Positions 8,112-16,680 of a stretch of 64,000 nucleotides of DNA are shown here, piece by piece. Below the pieces are notes generated by a model. It was not told the origin of the DNA, made no database searches, and saw only the letters and a list, made by a program, of their open reading frames with translations. Both the position numbers and the translations under genes were made by a program. The stretch covers positions 62,001-126,000 of the forward strand of contig JAWKTX010000010.1 in assembly GCA_041398825.1 (NCBI GenBank). Reading direction: 5' to 3'. Numbering within the stretch: position 1 is the first letter of the stretch; each line of letters opens with the position of its first letter. The DNA is from Planctomycetaceae bacterium. Lineage in GTDB: Bacteria; Planctomycetota; Planctomycetia; Planctomycetales; Planctomycetaceae.

Positions 8112-9395
8112 ATGGCTTTCACGCCTCGATCAAAGCCACGATCTGTACGTGAGGCTGCTGCACATTGTCTGTTCGTCCTGTTAGCAGCAGTTGCAGCAAC
8201 GTCTGGACCTGTGACAGACTCTTTGAGCGCTGCAGCTTCCAACTCTCCCCCAACGATTGCCCTGAAGTCGGTGTCTGCTGTGTTGACCAGTTCCGGGATC
8301 ACCACAACCGTTGTCACCATGCCGGTGCCAGATGAGAAACCGGCACCATCGCAGAAAGTCGAGCCCGACCCGTATGCGGTCCCGGATGGCGATACCCCTG
8401 CATTGAAGAAACATATTGCCCGAATGGCTCAAATGAGAGTTACCGGCAAGTCCGTCGATGAGCGACTGAGCAACAACATTCGGCGTTTGAGATCAGTCGT
8501 CGAAGCGGCTGAACGAATTCTGGGACAGTCGCCTTCTGAATCGGACGAAGTCTTCGCCCTGGAGAATGCCTATGGCGCGCTCCAGGCGATGGGCGAACGT
8601 GCTTCAGAAGAAATGCAAAAGAAGAAATCACAACTGGAAGCTCGCATGGATGCCGACCCCAGGACGGCGGTCGCTCGCATTCCGGCATTCGCACGCCTTG
8701 AAAACGCGACTGGCAACATGCTGCGTCTGGGTGTGGATTCTCGAGCGGCGGCCATTGACCAGGTGGCCGCGTACGTCGAACGATTCGGACCTGATCAGGC
8801 TGTGATGGCCCTGGCACACAAACTCGGCCGATCTCTTTCCGCTTCAGGCGATTCTCAATCGGCAGTCAAACTCCTGGAGTTCATGGGAAGAAAATTGCAG
8901 GACAGCGACAATCCGGCCGTCGCAATGTTCTCCGATCGTTTCTTTGCAGCGGCCCGGATGGCCGGGCTTCCCGGCAACTTCATGGAGGTTCGAGGCGTTC
9001 TTGCTGATGGCAGCGACTTCGACTGGGAGAAGTATCGGGGGAAGACCGTGCTGATTGATTTTTGGGCCAGTTGGTGCGGCCCATGCCTCGCAGAACTGCC
9101 GAACATGAAAGCATGCCTGGAGGAATACGGCCAGGACGGGTTCACGATCGTCGGCGTCAACCTCGATCGTTCTCGTGATGCTTTTGACAAGTGCGTCAAA
9201 GAAAAAGGCATTTCCTGGGAGAACATTATGGATGAGGGCGACGACTCCCTTGCAGAGTTCTACGGCATCAGCGCCATTCCCACAGCTGTTCTGGTGGACG
9301 AAAACGGTAAGGTGCTGTCACTTAATGCTCGAGGTACCACCCTGCCCCGGCTGCTGGAACAACACTTTGCCAGTCGTCGTGAAAAGTCCGAATAA
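8112..9395 (+). CDS. TlpA-family thioredoxin-like protein with long N-terminal helical region
   Basis: 427 residues. ATG 8112 follows GCGGAG with 9 bases spacing. A hydrophobic segment (HCLFVLLAAVAATSG) at about residues 18-32 predicts export. Residues 90-280 are helical and charged with no recognised domain. The last 140 residues form a thioredoxin fold with LIDFWASWCGPCLAELPN, the CGPC redox pair being at 322-325, and the cis-Pro region ISAIPTAVLVDENG. Thioredoxin-like proteins of this type handle thiol-disulfide exchange in the periplasm; the partner is unknown. The gene stands in the same direction as the caspase-like gene, which may be a cysteine enzyme, but linkage is only positional. 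Confidence 0.88.
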   Translation: MAFTPRSKPRSVREAAAHCLFVLLAAVAATSGPVTDSLSAAASNSPPTIALKSVSAVLTSSGITTTVVTMPVPDEKPAPSQKVEPDPYAVPDGDTPALKKHIARMAQMRVTGKSVDERLSNNIRRLRSVVEAAERILGQSPSESDEVFALENAYGALQAMGERASEEMQKKKSQLEARMDADPRTAVARIPAFARLENATGNMLRLGVDSRAAAIDQVAAYVERFGPDQAVMALAHKLGRSLSASGDSQSAVKLLEFMGRKLQDSDNPAVAMFSDRFFAAARMAGLPGNFMEVRGVLADGSDFDWEKYRGKTVLIDFWASWCGPCLAELPNMKACLEEYGQDGFTIVGVNLDRSRDAFDKCVKEKGISWENIMDEGDDSLAEFYGISAIPTAVLVDENGKVLSLNARGTTLPRLLEQHFASRREKSE

Positions 9396-9666
9396 TGAAG
9401 CCCTTCAGGAGCCCCAGTCGCTGTTTTTGAGCCGAATACCCGCGTAATTCGACTTTCCCGGCGAATTGATGTCCCCGGTTTGCCGGGTATACACCGTTTC
9501 CACTTGCTTCAAACCGGTTTTCTCTGACAAACTGTGGCACATTGGGTGCCCCTCCTGTCGATCAGGGTATCTCATGACACAAATTCTCCGTTGCCATTGT
9601 CCAAAGATAATGGTGGCGGGGATTGATGATTCTCGTAGGCACAGCCCAGTTGAGGGTGTTCTAGTT

Positions 9667-10476
9667 ATGCAGCTATTGAATCGATGGGTTTCCAGCCTGT
9701 TTCTGGCATCGTTAGCCCTTGTCCCGTCTTCTGCACATGCGCAGGGATTGCTATTCAATCTGCCAGACGACGGGACGGCCGTCGAATACGAAGGGAACAT
9801 CACCCTGTCCGCAGGCCCCGAAGATAACAATCCACTGGTCTGGACCAGTGAATTGAGTATCAAGTCTGTCGGACGCGAAGAGGCCGAGTACAAGGGAACC
9901 GTACAGCCGTGTCGCTGGATTGAAATCAAAGTCATTACCGGAAAATCCGAAGCTGCCGGGATCGATCCCGGTCCGGTAGGAGCTCGAATCTATAAGGTTC
10001 TCGTTCCCGAAAGCCGGATCATGCCCGACCGTCAGGATTCAGACGGCATTCCCAACGATGTACTGCCAATCGTCAAGGGGTTTCGGCGGCTGGGTGAGAA
10101 TGAAATCAAAGAGATTCGATCTCCCGGTCTGGTGATCTATCCGACGATCTCTCTGTTAACGAACTACGATTCGCCAGAGGTTGTTGCAAATGCTGACGTC
10201 CCTGAAGTTCTGGCACAGGGTCTTTCTGTGACCGCAAAACACATGAAAGGCGTTCAAGTCATGGAACGACCTGAAAGTCGCTCAACCAACACCGGCGAGT
10301 ACTGGGTCAGCTCCGAGATTCCGTTCGGTCTGGCCCGCTGGGTCGTTTCCATTACCACTGAAACCAAGGAAACCACCTCGCCACGCTCTGAATTCCGACT
10401 GCTTCAGACCCGCCAGACCGATATGAAGCTGAAACGCATCCGTCAAAACGCCGAAAGCGAGCTGATTACGCCCTAA
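9667..10476 (+). CDS. Secreted protein of unknown function
   Basis: 269 residues from ATG 9667, selected because it begins a clean signal peptide (WVSSLFLASLALVPSSAHAQ) with a likely cleavage site after AHA. The mature part is rich in beta-strand pattern with no cysteine pair and no family I recognise; it ends in a basic helical stretch. The 270 bases upstream hold only a short GC hairpin (9474-9487). A short interspersed repeat begins directly after the stop codon. Confidence 0.75.
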   Translation: MQLLNRWVSSLFLASLALVPSSAHAQGLLFNLPDDGTAVEYEGNITLSAGPEDNNPLVWTSELSIKSVGREEAEYKGTVQPCRWIEIKVITGKSEAAGIDPGPVGARIYKVLVPESRIMPDRQDSDGIPNDVLPIVKGFRRLGENEIKEIRSPGLVIYPTISLLTNYDSPEVVANADVPEVLAQGLSVTAKHMKGVQVMERPESRSTNTGEYWVSSEIPFGLARWVVSITTETKETTSPRSEFRLLQTRQTDMKLKRIRQNAESELITP

Positions 10477-10573
10477 CAGCCTGTTGAAAGACGGGGCTGG
10501 CTCGAACAGCAGACCTGAAACCACGACGGTTTACCGCCGTCCAGCGTGCCTGTCCCGATTTTTCAACGGACTG
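10477..10573. repeat. Short interspersed repeat with imperfect terminal inverted repeats
   Basis: Ends CAGCCTGTTGAAAGACGGGG (10477-10496) and CCCGATTTTTCAACGGACTG (10554-10573) are imperfect inverted repeats of each other. The inside includes GACCTGAAACCACGACGG and a GACGG/CCGTC hairpin. A diverged, partly deleted copy of the left half and core occurs at 15863-15932. No coding capacity; it resembles a REP or MITE-like element and abuts a stop codon, so it may also end transcription. Confidence 0.65.
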
Positions 10574-10920
10574 GCAGTCACGCCTGCAGCAGTTATTCAA
10601 TGGTCGAGAACAAACGCCTTGTTGTGGCGAATTTGCCGGTGTTCGGCTCGATGCATATTGCTTCCGGGGCAGGATTCTCTTAGTTTTCCTGAGATTCTGG
10701 GTTATCCAGCCAAACGTCCCACGGGGTACGGCCTGTCCAACTGCTCGGACCAGCGCTGGAATGATTTCAGACTTGGTCCCCTTAGACTGCCCGGCGTTCG
10801 GTGAGTGGCTTTCTGCCTGCTCGGAAAGCTCGTGCCTGACGCCGTAAGCGCAGCACATCACAGCCTGGGATGCCCTTTACTAGTTCCCTTGTGCCTTCGT
10901 TTTGAGAAGTGAGAAGTTTC
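10574..10920. other. Gene-free stretch upstream of ahcY
   Basis: About 350 bases with no credible gene. I looked for SAM and SAH riboswitch cores and did not find a convincing match. Short complementary segments exist but no T-run terminator. The ahcY promoter is probably here but no clear -35/-10 pair stands out. Confidence 0.5.
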
Positions 10921-12249
10921 ATGGTCGCTGTATCCTCTTTGCCATACAAGGTCGCTGACATCAACCTTGCCGAACTTGGTCGCAAGGAAATTGAGATCGC
11001 TGAAGTCGAGATGCCCGGACTGATGGCGCTGCGAGAAAAATACGGCCCGTCTCAACCGCTGAAAGGGGCGAGAATTGCGGGCTGCCTGCACATGACCATC
11101 CAGACCGCTGTACTGATCGAAACACTGAAAGCGCTGGGAGCTGAAGTGACATGGTCAAGCTGCAACATTTTCTCCACGCAGGACCATGCAGCAGCTGCGA
11201 TTGCAGCGGCAGGTATCCCCGTCTACGCGTGGAAGGGCATGTCCGAAGAAGAATTTGACTGGTGCATTGAGCAGACGCTCGTATTCCCGGATGGCCAGCC
11301 TCTGAACATGATTCTGGATGACGGCGGCGATCTGACGGTCATGGTCCACAACAAATACCCGGAATTGTTGAAGGACATTCGAGGACTGTCGGAAGAAACC
11401 ACGACCGGCGTCCACCGCCTCCATCAAATGCTGAAAGAAGGTAAACTCGGCGTTCCGGCGATCAACGTCAACGACTCAGTTACCAAGAGCAAATTCGACA
11501 ATCTCTACGGCTGCCGCGAATCACTCGCCGACGGGATCAAGCGGGCCACCGACGTGATGGTTGCCGGCAAGGTCGTTGTCATCTGCGGATACGGCGATGT
11601 TGGCAAGGGCTGTGCTGACGCGATGCGAGGACTGGGTGCCCGCGTCGTCGTCACCGAAATCGATCCAATCTGTGCCCTGCAGGCTCTGATGGAAGGTTTT
11701 CAGGTCACCACCATGGACGAAGCAGCGGCCATGGGGGATATCTTTGTGACGACGACCGGCAACAAAGACGTGATCTGTGGTCATCACATGGACAAGATGA
11801 AGCACCAGGCAATCGTGTGCAACATCGGACACTTTGACTCAGAGATTCAGGTCGCCTACCTGAAAAATCGCAAAGATATCAACCGAATTAACATCAAGAA
11901 ACACAGTGACGAAGGTGGCCCGGTTGACAAATACGTCTATCCGGACGGCCGCGCGATCATCGTTCTGGCCGAAGGACGCCTCGTCAACCTCGGTTGTGCA
12001 ACAGGCCATCCATCTTTCGTTATGAGCAATAGCTTCACCAATCAGGTGATGGCCCAAATTGCACTCTGGACCGAGACCGAGAAGTTCGATATCGGTGTTC
12101 ACATGCTTCCGAAGGAACTTGACGAAGAAGTAGCCCGACTGCATCTTGCGAAACTGGGTGCCAAACTGGAGGTGCTTTCGCAGGACCAGGCGGAATACAT
12201 TGGAGTTCCGGTTGGTGGGCCGTACAAACCAGAGCACTACCGATACTAA
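10921..12249 (+). CDS. ahcY: Adenosylhomocysteinase
   Basis: 442 residues. Cytosolic NAD-dependent enzyme that reversibly splits S-adenosylhomocysteine to adenosine and homocysteine, clearing the product inhibitor of methyltransferases. Family marks include HMTIQTAVLIETL near residue 55, SCNIFSTQDHAAAA, NVNDSVTKSKFDN with the conserved Lys, the NAD-binding GYGDVGKGCADAMRGLGA, the FVTTTGNKDVI segment, and the C-terminal KPEHYRY ending. Length is near the short bacterial form. ATG 10921 was preferred over GTG four codons upstream because it is the stronger start codon; both are possible. It stands alone with no met or luxS genes beside it. Confidence 0.97.
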   Translation: MVAVSSLPYKVADINLAELGRKEIEIAEVEMPGLMALREKYGPSQPLKGARIAGCLHMTIQTAVLIETLKALGAEVTWSSCNIFSTQDHAAAAIAAAGIPVYAWKGMSEEEFDWCIEQTLVFPDGQPLNMILDDGGDLTVMVHNKYPELLKDIRGLSEETTTGVHRLHQMLKEGKLGVPAINVNDSVTKSKFDNLYGCRESLADGIKRATDVMVAGKVVVICGYGDVGKGCADAMRGLGARVVVTEIDPICALQALMEGFQVTTMDEAAAMGDIFVTTTGNKDVICGHHMDKMKHQAIVCNIGHFDSEIQVAYLKNRKDINRINIKKHSDEGGPVDKYVYPDGRAIIVLAEGRLVNLGCATGHPSFVMSNSFTNQVMAQIALWTETEKFDIGVHMLPKELDEEVARLHLAKLGAKLEVLSQDQAEYIGVPVGGPYKPEHYRY

Positions 12250-12306
12250 TACTTTGCCAGAATGAAGTTCAGGGTTCCACAATCCATCCGGAGTTTGGGC
12301 CCGAAT

Positions 12307-12352
12307 AGAGTTTGGTCAGCGATTCCCGAATCGCCCAAGTTGACCCAACTCT
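12307..12352 (+). other. Long nested hairpin after ahcY
   Basis: AGAGTTTGGTCA (12307-12318) pairs with TGACCCAACTCT (12341-12352) with one mismatch, and GCGATTC (12319-12325) pairs with GAATCGC (12328-12334) inside it. No T-run follows, so a structured mRNA 3' end or cruciform is more likely than a classical terminator. Confidence 0.5.
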
Positions 12353-12411
12353 GAATTTGATCGACCAAGTACTCAGGTTACGACCGGTCGCTGAACTTTC
12401 GAAACCCGCTG

Positions 12412-12445
12412 CGGCGAATCCTCAACTCATGGGGATTCGCCGTTT
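12412..12445 (+). terminator. Probable terminator downstream of ahcY
   Basis: Perfect 10-bp stem CGGCGAATCC (12412-12421) with GGATTCGCCG (12433-12442), 11-base loop, followed by TTTGC. The T run is short, so efficiency is uncertain. Confidence 0.55.
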
Positions 12446-12517
12446 GCATTGGAACCCGATCGTTCGCCACAATCCGCTCGCGGCGAGTTCGGTCAACAGC
12501 GAATAAAGCAGGATAGT

Positions 12518-13756
12518 ATGTCAGACAAACAACAGCTCACACTTCGAAGCGGTGACATCGTTGCCTCTGTCTCGGTCTCTGCCCGCGCATTTGTCCACCG
12601 TCCTTCTCCAGTGCGCAATGCGTCTGCAGATTCCACAAACCCAATCGCCGAAGCCCTTTCAAATCCTGTCGGCTTGCCAAAGCTCCACGACTGCCTTGTG
12701 CCGGGAGATCGAGTGGTGATTGTCGTGGATCCAGCGACACCACAACTGATCGATATCGTCACCACCGTCCTGGACGAGTTGCAGAGCCACTGCAGCGAAG
12801 ACCTGAACATCACGCTGCTGCTGCCTGACAATCCCAAGGCCGAAGACTGGCAGGACCTTGTGAAAAACTGCCCTGTCCACATGCAGGGTCGAATCAACCT
12901 CGTCGTTCACGATCCCCGTGACGAATCGAAATGTGGCTACCTTGCCAGCTCGTCCAATGGAGTGCGAGTCTATCTGAATAAACACCTTCTGGACGCAGAT
13001 CTGATTATTTCTGTCGGCGTAATTGGGTTCGACAGCAGGTTGGGCTACAGCGGAACCAGTGGCGTGCTGTTTCCCCATTTTTCCGACATCAGCACCATTC
13101 GAGACGCCGCAGCCCCCGGTCATCCCGAACTCGCACCAGGCGACGTAAGACCACTCCGCGAAGTGGTCGACGAAGTCGGCTGGCTGCTCGGAACTCAATT
13201 CACCATCCAGGTCATCCCGAATCCACAGGGATATATTGGAAGTATCCTCTGTGGCATGCCTGGGGACGTACAGAAACTTGGCGTCTCTATCCTGGAACAG
13301 GCCTGGCGGATAAGTCTTGATCGCATCTTTGATGTGGTCGTGGTCACCGTGTCCGTCCCAAGTGGCAAAGTCACGCTGCGAGAAGTCGGCGCAGCTCTGG
13401 AGTCGGCCTGCCGAATTGTCGAGCACGGCGGCAGAATCATCATCGTTGCTGATCTGCAACTGCCCGAAGGACCGGGTGCTACAATGCTCCGTCGTTGTTC
13501 CGACCCGGAGGAACTCCTGAAACCTCTACGTCGCGAACCGACAGAAGACGCCTGTGAAGTGCTCCAACTGATCATGGCTGGGCAAAAGGCCACACTGGCG
13601 CTGTTCAGTCAATTGACTGATGATGAAACAGAAGAACTGGGCTTCCTTGCAATCAACTCCGCAGCCGAACTGCAGCGAGCCCTGAATGGGCATGATGACC
13701 TGGCAATTATCTCAGGGATGAACCACGCGTGGTGCGACATCACGGTCGCAACGTAA
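12518..13756 (+). CDS. LarA-like (DUF2088) nickel-pincer racemase family protein
   Basis: 412 residues. The N-terminal half follows the DUF2088/LarA pattern: PGDRVVIVVDPATP at the cofactor-binding beta-strand, then LNITLLLPDNP and a long segment on hydroxy-acid binding (LISVGVIGFDSRLGYSG). The C-terminal half contains RDAAAPGHPELAPG and the GSILCGMPGDVQ region. LarA-type enzymes racemise or epimerise 2-hydroxy acids using a nickel-pincer nucleotide, but the canonical DxTRP motif is altered to DPATP here, so substrate and activity are uncertain. No larB, larC or larE is visible beside it. ATG 12518 was chosen because it follows a purine-rich AGCAGGATAG and removes a non-conserved 23-residue lead. 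Confidence 0.75.
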   Translation: MSDKQQLTLRSGDIVASVSVSARAFVHRPSPVRNASADSTNPIAEALSNPVGLPKLHDCLVPGDRVVIVVDPATPQLIDIVTTVLDELQSHCSEDLNITLLLPDNPKAEDWQDLVKNCPVHMQGRINLVVHDPRDESKCGYLASSSNGVRVYLNKHLLDADLIISVGVIGFDSRLGYSGTSGVLFPHFSDISTIRDAAAPGHPELAPGDVRPLREVVDEVGWLLGTQFTIQVIPNPQGYIGSILCGMPGDVQKLGVSILEQAWRISLDRIFDVVVVTVSVPSGKVTLREVGAALESACRIVEHGGRIIIVADLQLPEGPGATMLRRCSDPEELLKPLRREPTEDACEVLQLIMAGQKATLALFSQLTDDETEELGFLAINSAAELQRALNGHDDLAIISGMNHAWCDITVAT

Positions 13757-14100
13757 GTCGCGCATCTGCAGCCCGAATCAGGTCCCGTTGACCGAAGGAT
13801 CGCAGCAGAATTGCGGGGTAAAGGGCAATCACAGTTCGTTGCGAGAACCCAAAGAAAACGTGTTCAGCGTTCAGTCTCTGCAAGCTTCCCGTCGGCCGGA
13901 CTCTCACCCGGAAGCGAATCGTTTCAAGCCAGAGAATGATTCTCCCGCCGAAAGACATGCGCTCCGGATTCGAATGTCCCGGAACGCTAAAGTGGACTCC
14001 CGGCCTGCAATTTCGGCGACGCAATATTTGTAAGAAGTCGCCTGCTAACGGTACCAATACTGTGTAGAGCAAGAGTTGCGACACGTTGTAAGGGCCGTGA
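13757..14100. other. Gene-free stretch upstream of ECF sigma gene
   Basis: About 345 bases. It holds a 13-base palindrome GAGAATGATTCTC at 13932-13944, a possible protein-binding site, but no clear promoter pair and no gene I can support. An open frame on the minus strand exists and was rejected. Confidence 0.45.
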
Positions 14101-14640
14101 GTGTCTGACAAAGACCACAAAGCGATGTTCACAAAATGGCTGGAGGAGCATAGCTCATCAGTCGTCAAGGTTGCTCGCGCGTATACGTTGACTCGAGATG
14201 AGTGCCAGGATCTTGCTCAGGAGATTCTGCTTCAGACGTGGAAATCGCTGTCCAGGTTTGAGGGCAAGGCGAGCCCGGCGACATGGTTCTATCGCGTGGC
14301 ATTGCAGACCGCGATGAACTGGAGTCGAAACGACAAGCCGCGCCGAATGCGTCAGAAACCCCTGTTGGAGACGCGTTCGATGGCGGCGGAATTATCCGAT
14401 TCGGCCGAGCTGATGGAACAGCGGGAACTGGTCGAGCAACTATACGCGGCGATTCATCAACTGCCCGAAAGTGACGTGGCTCTGGTGCTGCTGTATCTGG
14501 ACGACATGAGTTACTGCGAAATGGCAAGTGTACTGGGAATTTCTGAAAGCAACGTCGGCGTGAAGCTCAACCGCGCGAAGAAGGCCCTCGCCAGAATTCT
14601 GGACTCTGCACCTGCGGAGGCACAAAACAATGAGTCTTGA
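14101..14640 (+). CDS. ECF-type RNA polymerase sigma factor
   Basis: 179 residues from GTG 14101. Region 2 is visible as DECQDLAQEILLQTWKSL and ATWFYRVALQTAMNWSR, and region 4 as LPESDVALVLLYLDDMSY followed by the helix-turn-helix EMASVLGISESNVGVKLNRA. Regions 1 and 3 are absent, as is usual for ECF sigmas, which redirect RNA polymerase in response to envelope or other signals. The last 11 bases overlap the start of a multi-pass membrane protein, which is the position normally held by the anti-sigma factor. The palindrome in the upstream gap may belong to an autoregulated promoter, but that is a guess. Confidence 0.92.
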   Translation: MSDKDHKAMFTKWLEEHSSSVVKVARAYTLTRDECQDLAQEILLQTWKSLSRFEGKASPATWFYRVALQTAMNWSRNDKPRRMRQKPLLETRSMAAELSDSAELMEQRELVEQLYAAIHQLPESDVALVLLYLDDMSYCEMASVLGISESNVGVKLNRAKKALARILDSAPAEAQNNES

Positions 14641-15670
14641 TAAATATCAGCAGGCATGGAACGCCGAAGTGTCGCAGGACAAGGTGGTGTTCGATGCTGA
14701 AGAGCTGACTCGGGAAGTTCAGCAATCCCGCGACGCATTTCGAGCGATGGTCGTTCGCCAGCATCTCGTTCAGACTGGACTGGTGCTTGCGATGATTCCA
14801 TTCTGGTTCGTGACGGGCTTCGTCATGTCATCACCGTGGACCTTCTATTTAGTTGTTCCTGTCCTGGCCTGGATCGCTGTCGTCTACTTGCTGAATCTGA
14901 AGTACTACACTCAACCTCCCGGTGAACCGGGTGAACCATTGTTGGTCTGTGCCAGGGTCTCTCTCGCTCACGTCGAGCGTCAGATTTGGTTGATGCGTAA
15001 CTTGCTGTGGTGGAACTTACTGCCAGCGGCAGTTGTGCAGATGGCGTTTTTTGGTCATGTCTCATGGGAAACCACTCACACGTGGTGGGGATGTGGGCTG
15101 GTCACTGTTATCTGGGCGGTCCTGCTGTGCGGTGTGTACGGGACGGGGCATCGGACAAATAAGCTGTCGGTGCGCAGAGAACTTGAACCACGACGAATCG
15201 AACTGCAGAGACTTATCAGCGCCCTGGAAAAGCAAGACGCGGAAAACGAACACACAGAGAGCGAATTGCGCGCGATTGTAACCACTTTGTCAGAAACTGA
15301 CGGGAACTGTGGCGGCTGCATCAATGGCGGAAGTGCGGCTGAAAACTGGAATCGGTTCATTCCAACCTGGCGCGAAGTCACCATCATCATTGCACCGACT
15401 CTGACCGGTGCGTACCTCGGATATCAGTTCCCATTCGCTGACATTGAGCCTGACTTTCCTCGCTCCGTGATTGCAGCGGTGCCTCCATTCCTGATCGCCC
15501 TCGTTGCTGTAAGCTATCGCTTCCTACGACTCTATCAGGGCAGCCCGCTGCCCGCCGCTGGAACCGTCCGGCTGAAGGCGCCCGCAATTGTTGTCATTGT
15601 CGTGCTTACGGTGTTGTCTGTTCTGACGTTGGTTGCCATCTTCCTGCTTCAGAGGCAAACCATGCCATGA
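14630..15670 (+). CDS. Multi-pass membrane protein, putative partner of ECF sigma
   Basis: 346 residues. The start overlaps the sigma gene by 11 bases and has GGAGG (14616-14620) 9 bases upstream, so the two are co-translated. The first 45 residues are cytosolic in character and helical (KYQQAWNAEVSQDKVV); about seven hydrophobic segments follow, in a group of four at residues 45-165 and a group of three after about residue 245, separated by a charged helical loop (RRELEPRRIELQRLISALEK). No zinc-binding ZAS motif (HxxxCxxC) is visible, so it is not a classical anti-sigma factor. A regulatory role is inferred from coupling only. Confidence 0.8.
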   Translation: MSLDKYQQAWNAEVSQDKVVFDAEELTREVQQSRDAFRAMVVRQHLVQTGLVLAMIPFWFVTGFVMSSPWTFYLVVPVLAWIAVVYLLNLKYYTQPPGEPGEPLLVCARVSLAHVERQIWLMRNLLWWNLLPAAVVQMAFFGHVSWETTHTWWGCGLVTVIWAVLLCGVYGTGHRTNKLSVRRELEPRRIELQRLISALEKQDAENEHTESELRAIVTTLSETDGNCGGCINGGSAAENWNRFIPTWREVTIIIAPTLTGAYLGYQFPFADIEPDFPRSVIAAVPPFLIALVAVSYRFLRLYQGSPLPAAGTVRLKAPAIVVIVVLTVLSVLTLVAIFLLQRQTMP

Positions 15671-15862
15671 CTCGTTGCCGGCGCGGAGGCCAACAGAACA
15701 TTTGCAGGGGCGATTGCCGAGAAGATTGCTGAAGGCATTTCAACTGATCACATCATGCCGTATGCAAAGAAAGACCCGGATCAATCGACCGAGAACGATC
15801 CAAATGCGAATGACCACAAACAGGCTCGGGAACAGAACACGCATCGCCCCCGGTCACTAACC
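15671..15862. other. Gene-free stretch between plus-strand genes and rplQ
   Basis: First part of a 362-base gene-free interval where plus- and minus-strand genes converge. Nothing recognisable before the repeat copy at 15863; the interval ends with the rplQ terminator. Confidence 0.5.
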
Positions 15863-15934
15863 TAACTGTCCGTCGAAAAACCGGACTGGCTGGAGCCGGA
15901 GACCTGAAAACACGACGGTATACAACAGGCTCCT
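15863..15934. repeat. Diverged, deleted copy of interspersed repeat
   Basis: The left part matches the element at 10477-10573 over about 58 bases at roughly three quarters identity, including the shared GACCTGAAA-CACGACGGT core. After the core the right end is reduced to ACAACAGGCT, which matches the inverted end sequence AGCCTGTT of the other copy. It looks like an internal deletion derivative. Confidence 0.55.
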
Positions 15935-15963
15935 AACGGCATCTCAATATCCAACTGCCAAAC

Positions 15964-15994
15964 GAAAAAGCCCCCTGTCAAGAAACAGAGGGCT
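15964..15994 (-). terminator. Terminator of the ribosomal protein cluster
   Basis: On the minus strand AGCCCTCTGT pairs with ACAGGGGGCT (one mismatch) around a 6-base loop, followed by TTTTTC. It lies 40-70 bases after the rplQ stop codon and ends the supercluster. Confidence 0.88.
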
Positions 15995-16032
15995 TTCGTG
16001 AGCAACCAGTTTCTGGCTGTAACCGAGTTGCA

Positions 16033-16626
16033 TTAAGCAGAGGCAGACTCAACCGCAGCAGATTCCACTGCCGGAGCACTGCGACGACGTGACTTCTTCA
16101 CCCGGTCCCGTACGCCGACGAATTCAAAAATGGCTCTTTGGCCCGAGTCACCCAATCGTACAGCTGCCAGTCGTACAACCCGCGTATAACCGCCGTCACG
16201 ATCAGCGAAGCGTTGAGCCAGCTCGTTGAAGAGAATGTCAACGGCGACCTCATCCCTCAGTTCGGAAAAAGCACGGCGACGCAAGGCAAGTACCGGAGCG
16301 TTAGCGTTGACCCACTGCTTACCCTGCTCTGACTCACGCCATTTACTCCACGCTTCGCTGTTACGCTCAGCATCGGTCCGAAACGGGTCAGCGGCGGCAG
16401 AAAGCTTCGCAGCCTTCTTCGCCATCGTGATAAGTTTCTCAACGATTGGCCGGAGCTCTTTGGCCTTGGGCACCGTAGTCACAATTCGACCAGGTACTTT
16501 AGGCTTACCAACATCCCCCTCGTCAGAACGAAGGGACTTGATCAGGCTACAAGCCATATTCCGGAACATCGCTTTCCGGTGTGAACCATTTCGGCCAAGC
16601 TTACGGCCGCTGACTCGGTGTCGCAT
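16033..16626 (-). CDS. rplQ: 50S ribosomal protein L17, extended form
   Basis: 197 residues against about 120-130 in most bacteria. The canonical start MRHRVSGRKLGRN and TVPKAKELRPIVEKLI are present, so ATG 16626 is secure. Compared with the usual protein there is a short insertion after residue 34 (DEGDVGKPKVP), a second of about 30 residues between AKKAAKL and ALRRRAFSEL (residues 74-118) rich in Trp, Glu and Lys, and a C-terminal tail of Ala, Ser, Val and Glu after RRRSAP. L17 sits near the peptide exit tunnel, so the additions would be surface-exposed. It is last in its operon, 54 bases after rpoA. Confidence 0.95.
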   Translation of the reverse strand: MRHRVSGRKLGRNGSHRKAMFRNMACSLIKSLRSDEGDVGKPKVPGRIVTTVPKAKELRPIVEKLITMAKKAAKLSAAADPFRTDAERNSEAWSKWRESEQGKQWVNANAPVLALRRRAFSELRDEVAVDILFNELAQRFADRDGGYTRVVRLAAVRLGDSGQRAIFEFVGVRDRVKKSRRRSAPAVESAAVESASA

Positions 16627-16680
16627 GACAACCACTTACCTCATAAGAGCCGTTCAAAACACGGCTGAAACTCAAAACAT

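Noticed and set aside
10574..10920. Possible SAH or SAM riboswitch upstream of ahcY
   Set aside because: The conserved cores were not found by eye, and the short complementary segments do not make the known folds. A covariance-model search would be decisive.
13740..14168. Minus-strand open frame of 142 codons between the LarA-like and ECF sigma genes
   Set aside because: It overlaps the starts of real genes, has no convincing ribosome binding site and shows no family pattern; best explained as chance openness of a non-coding gap.
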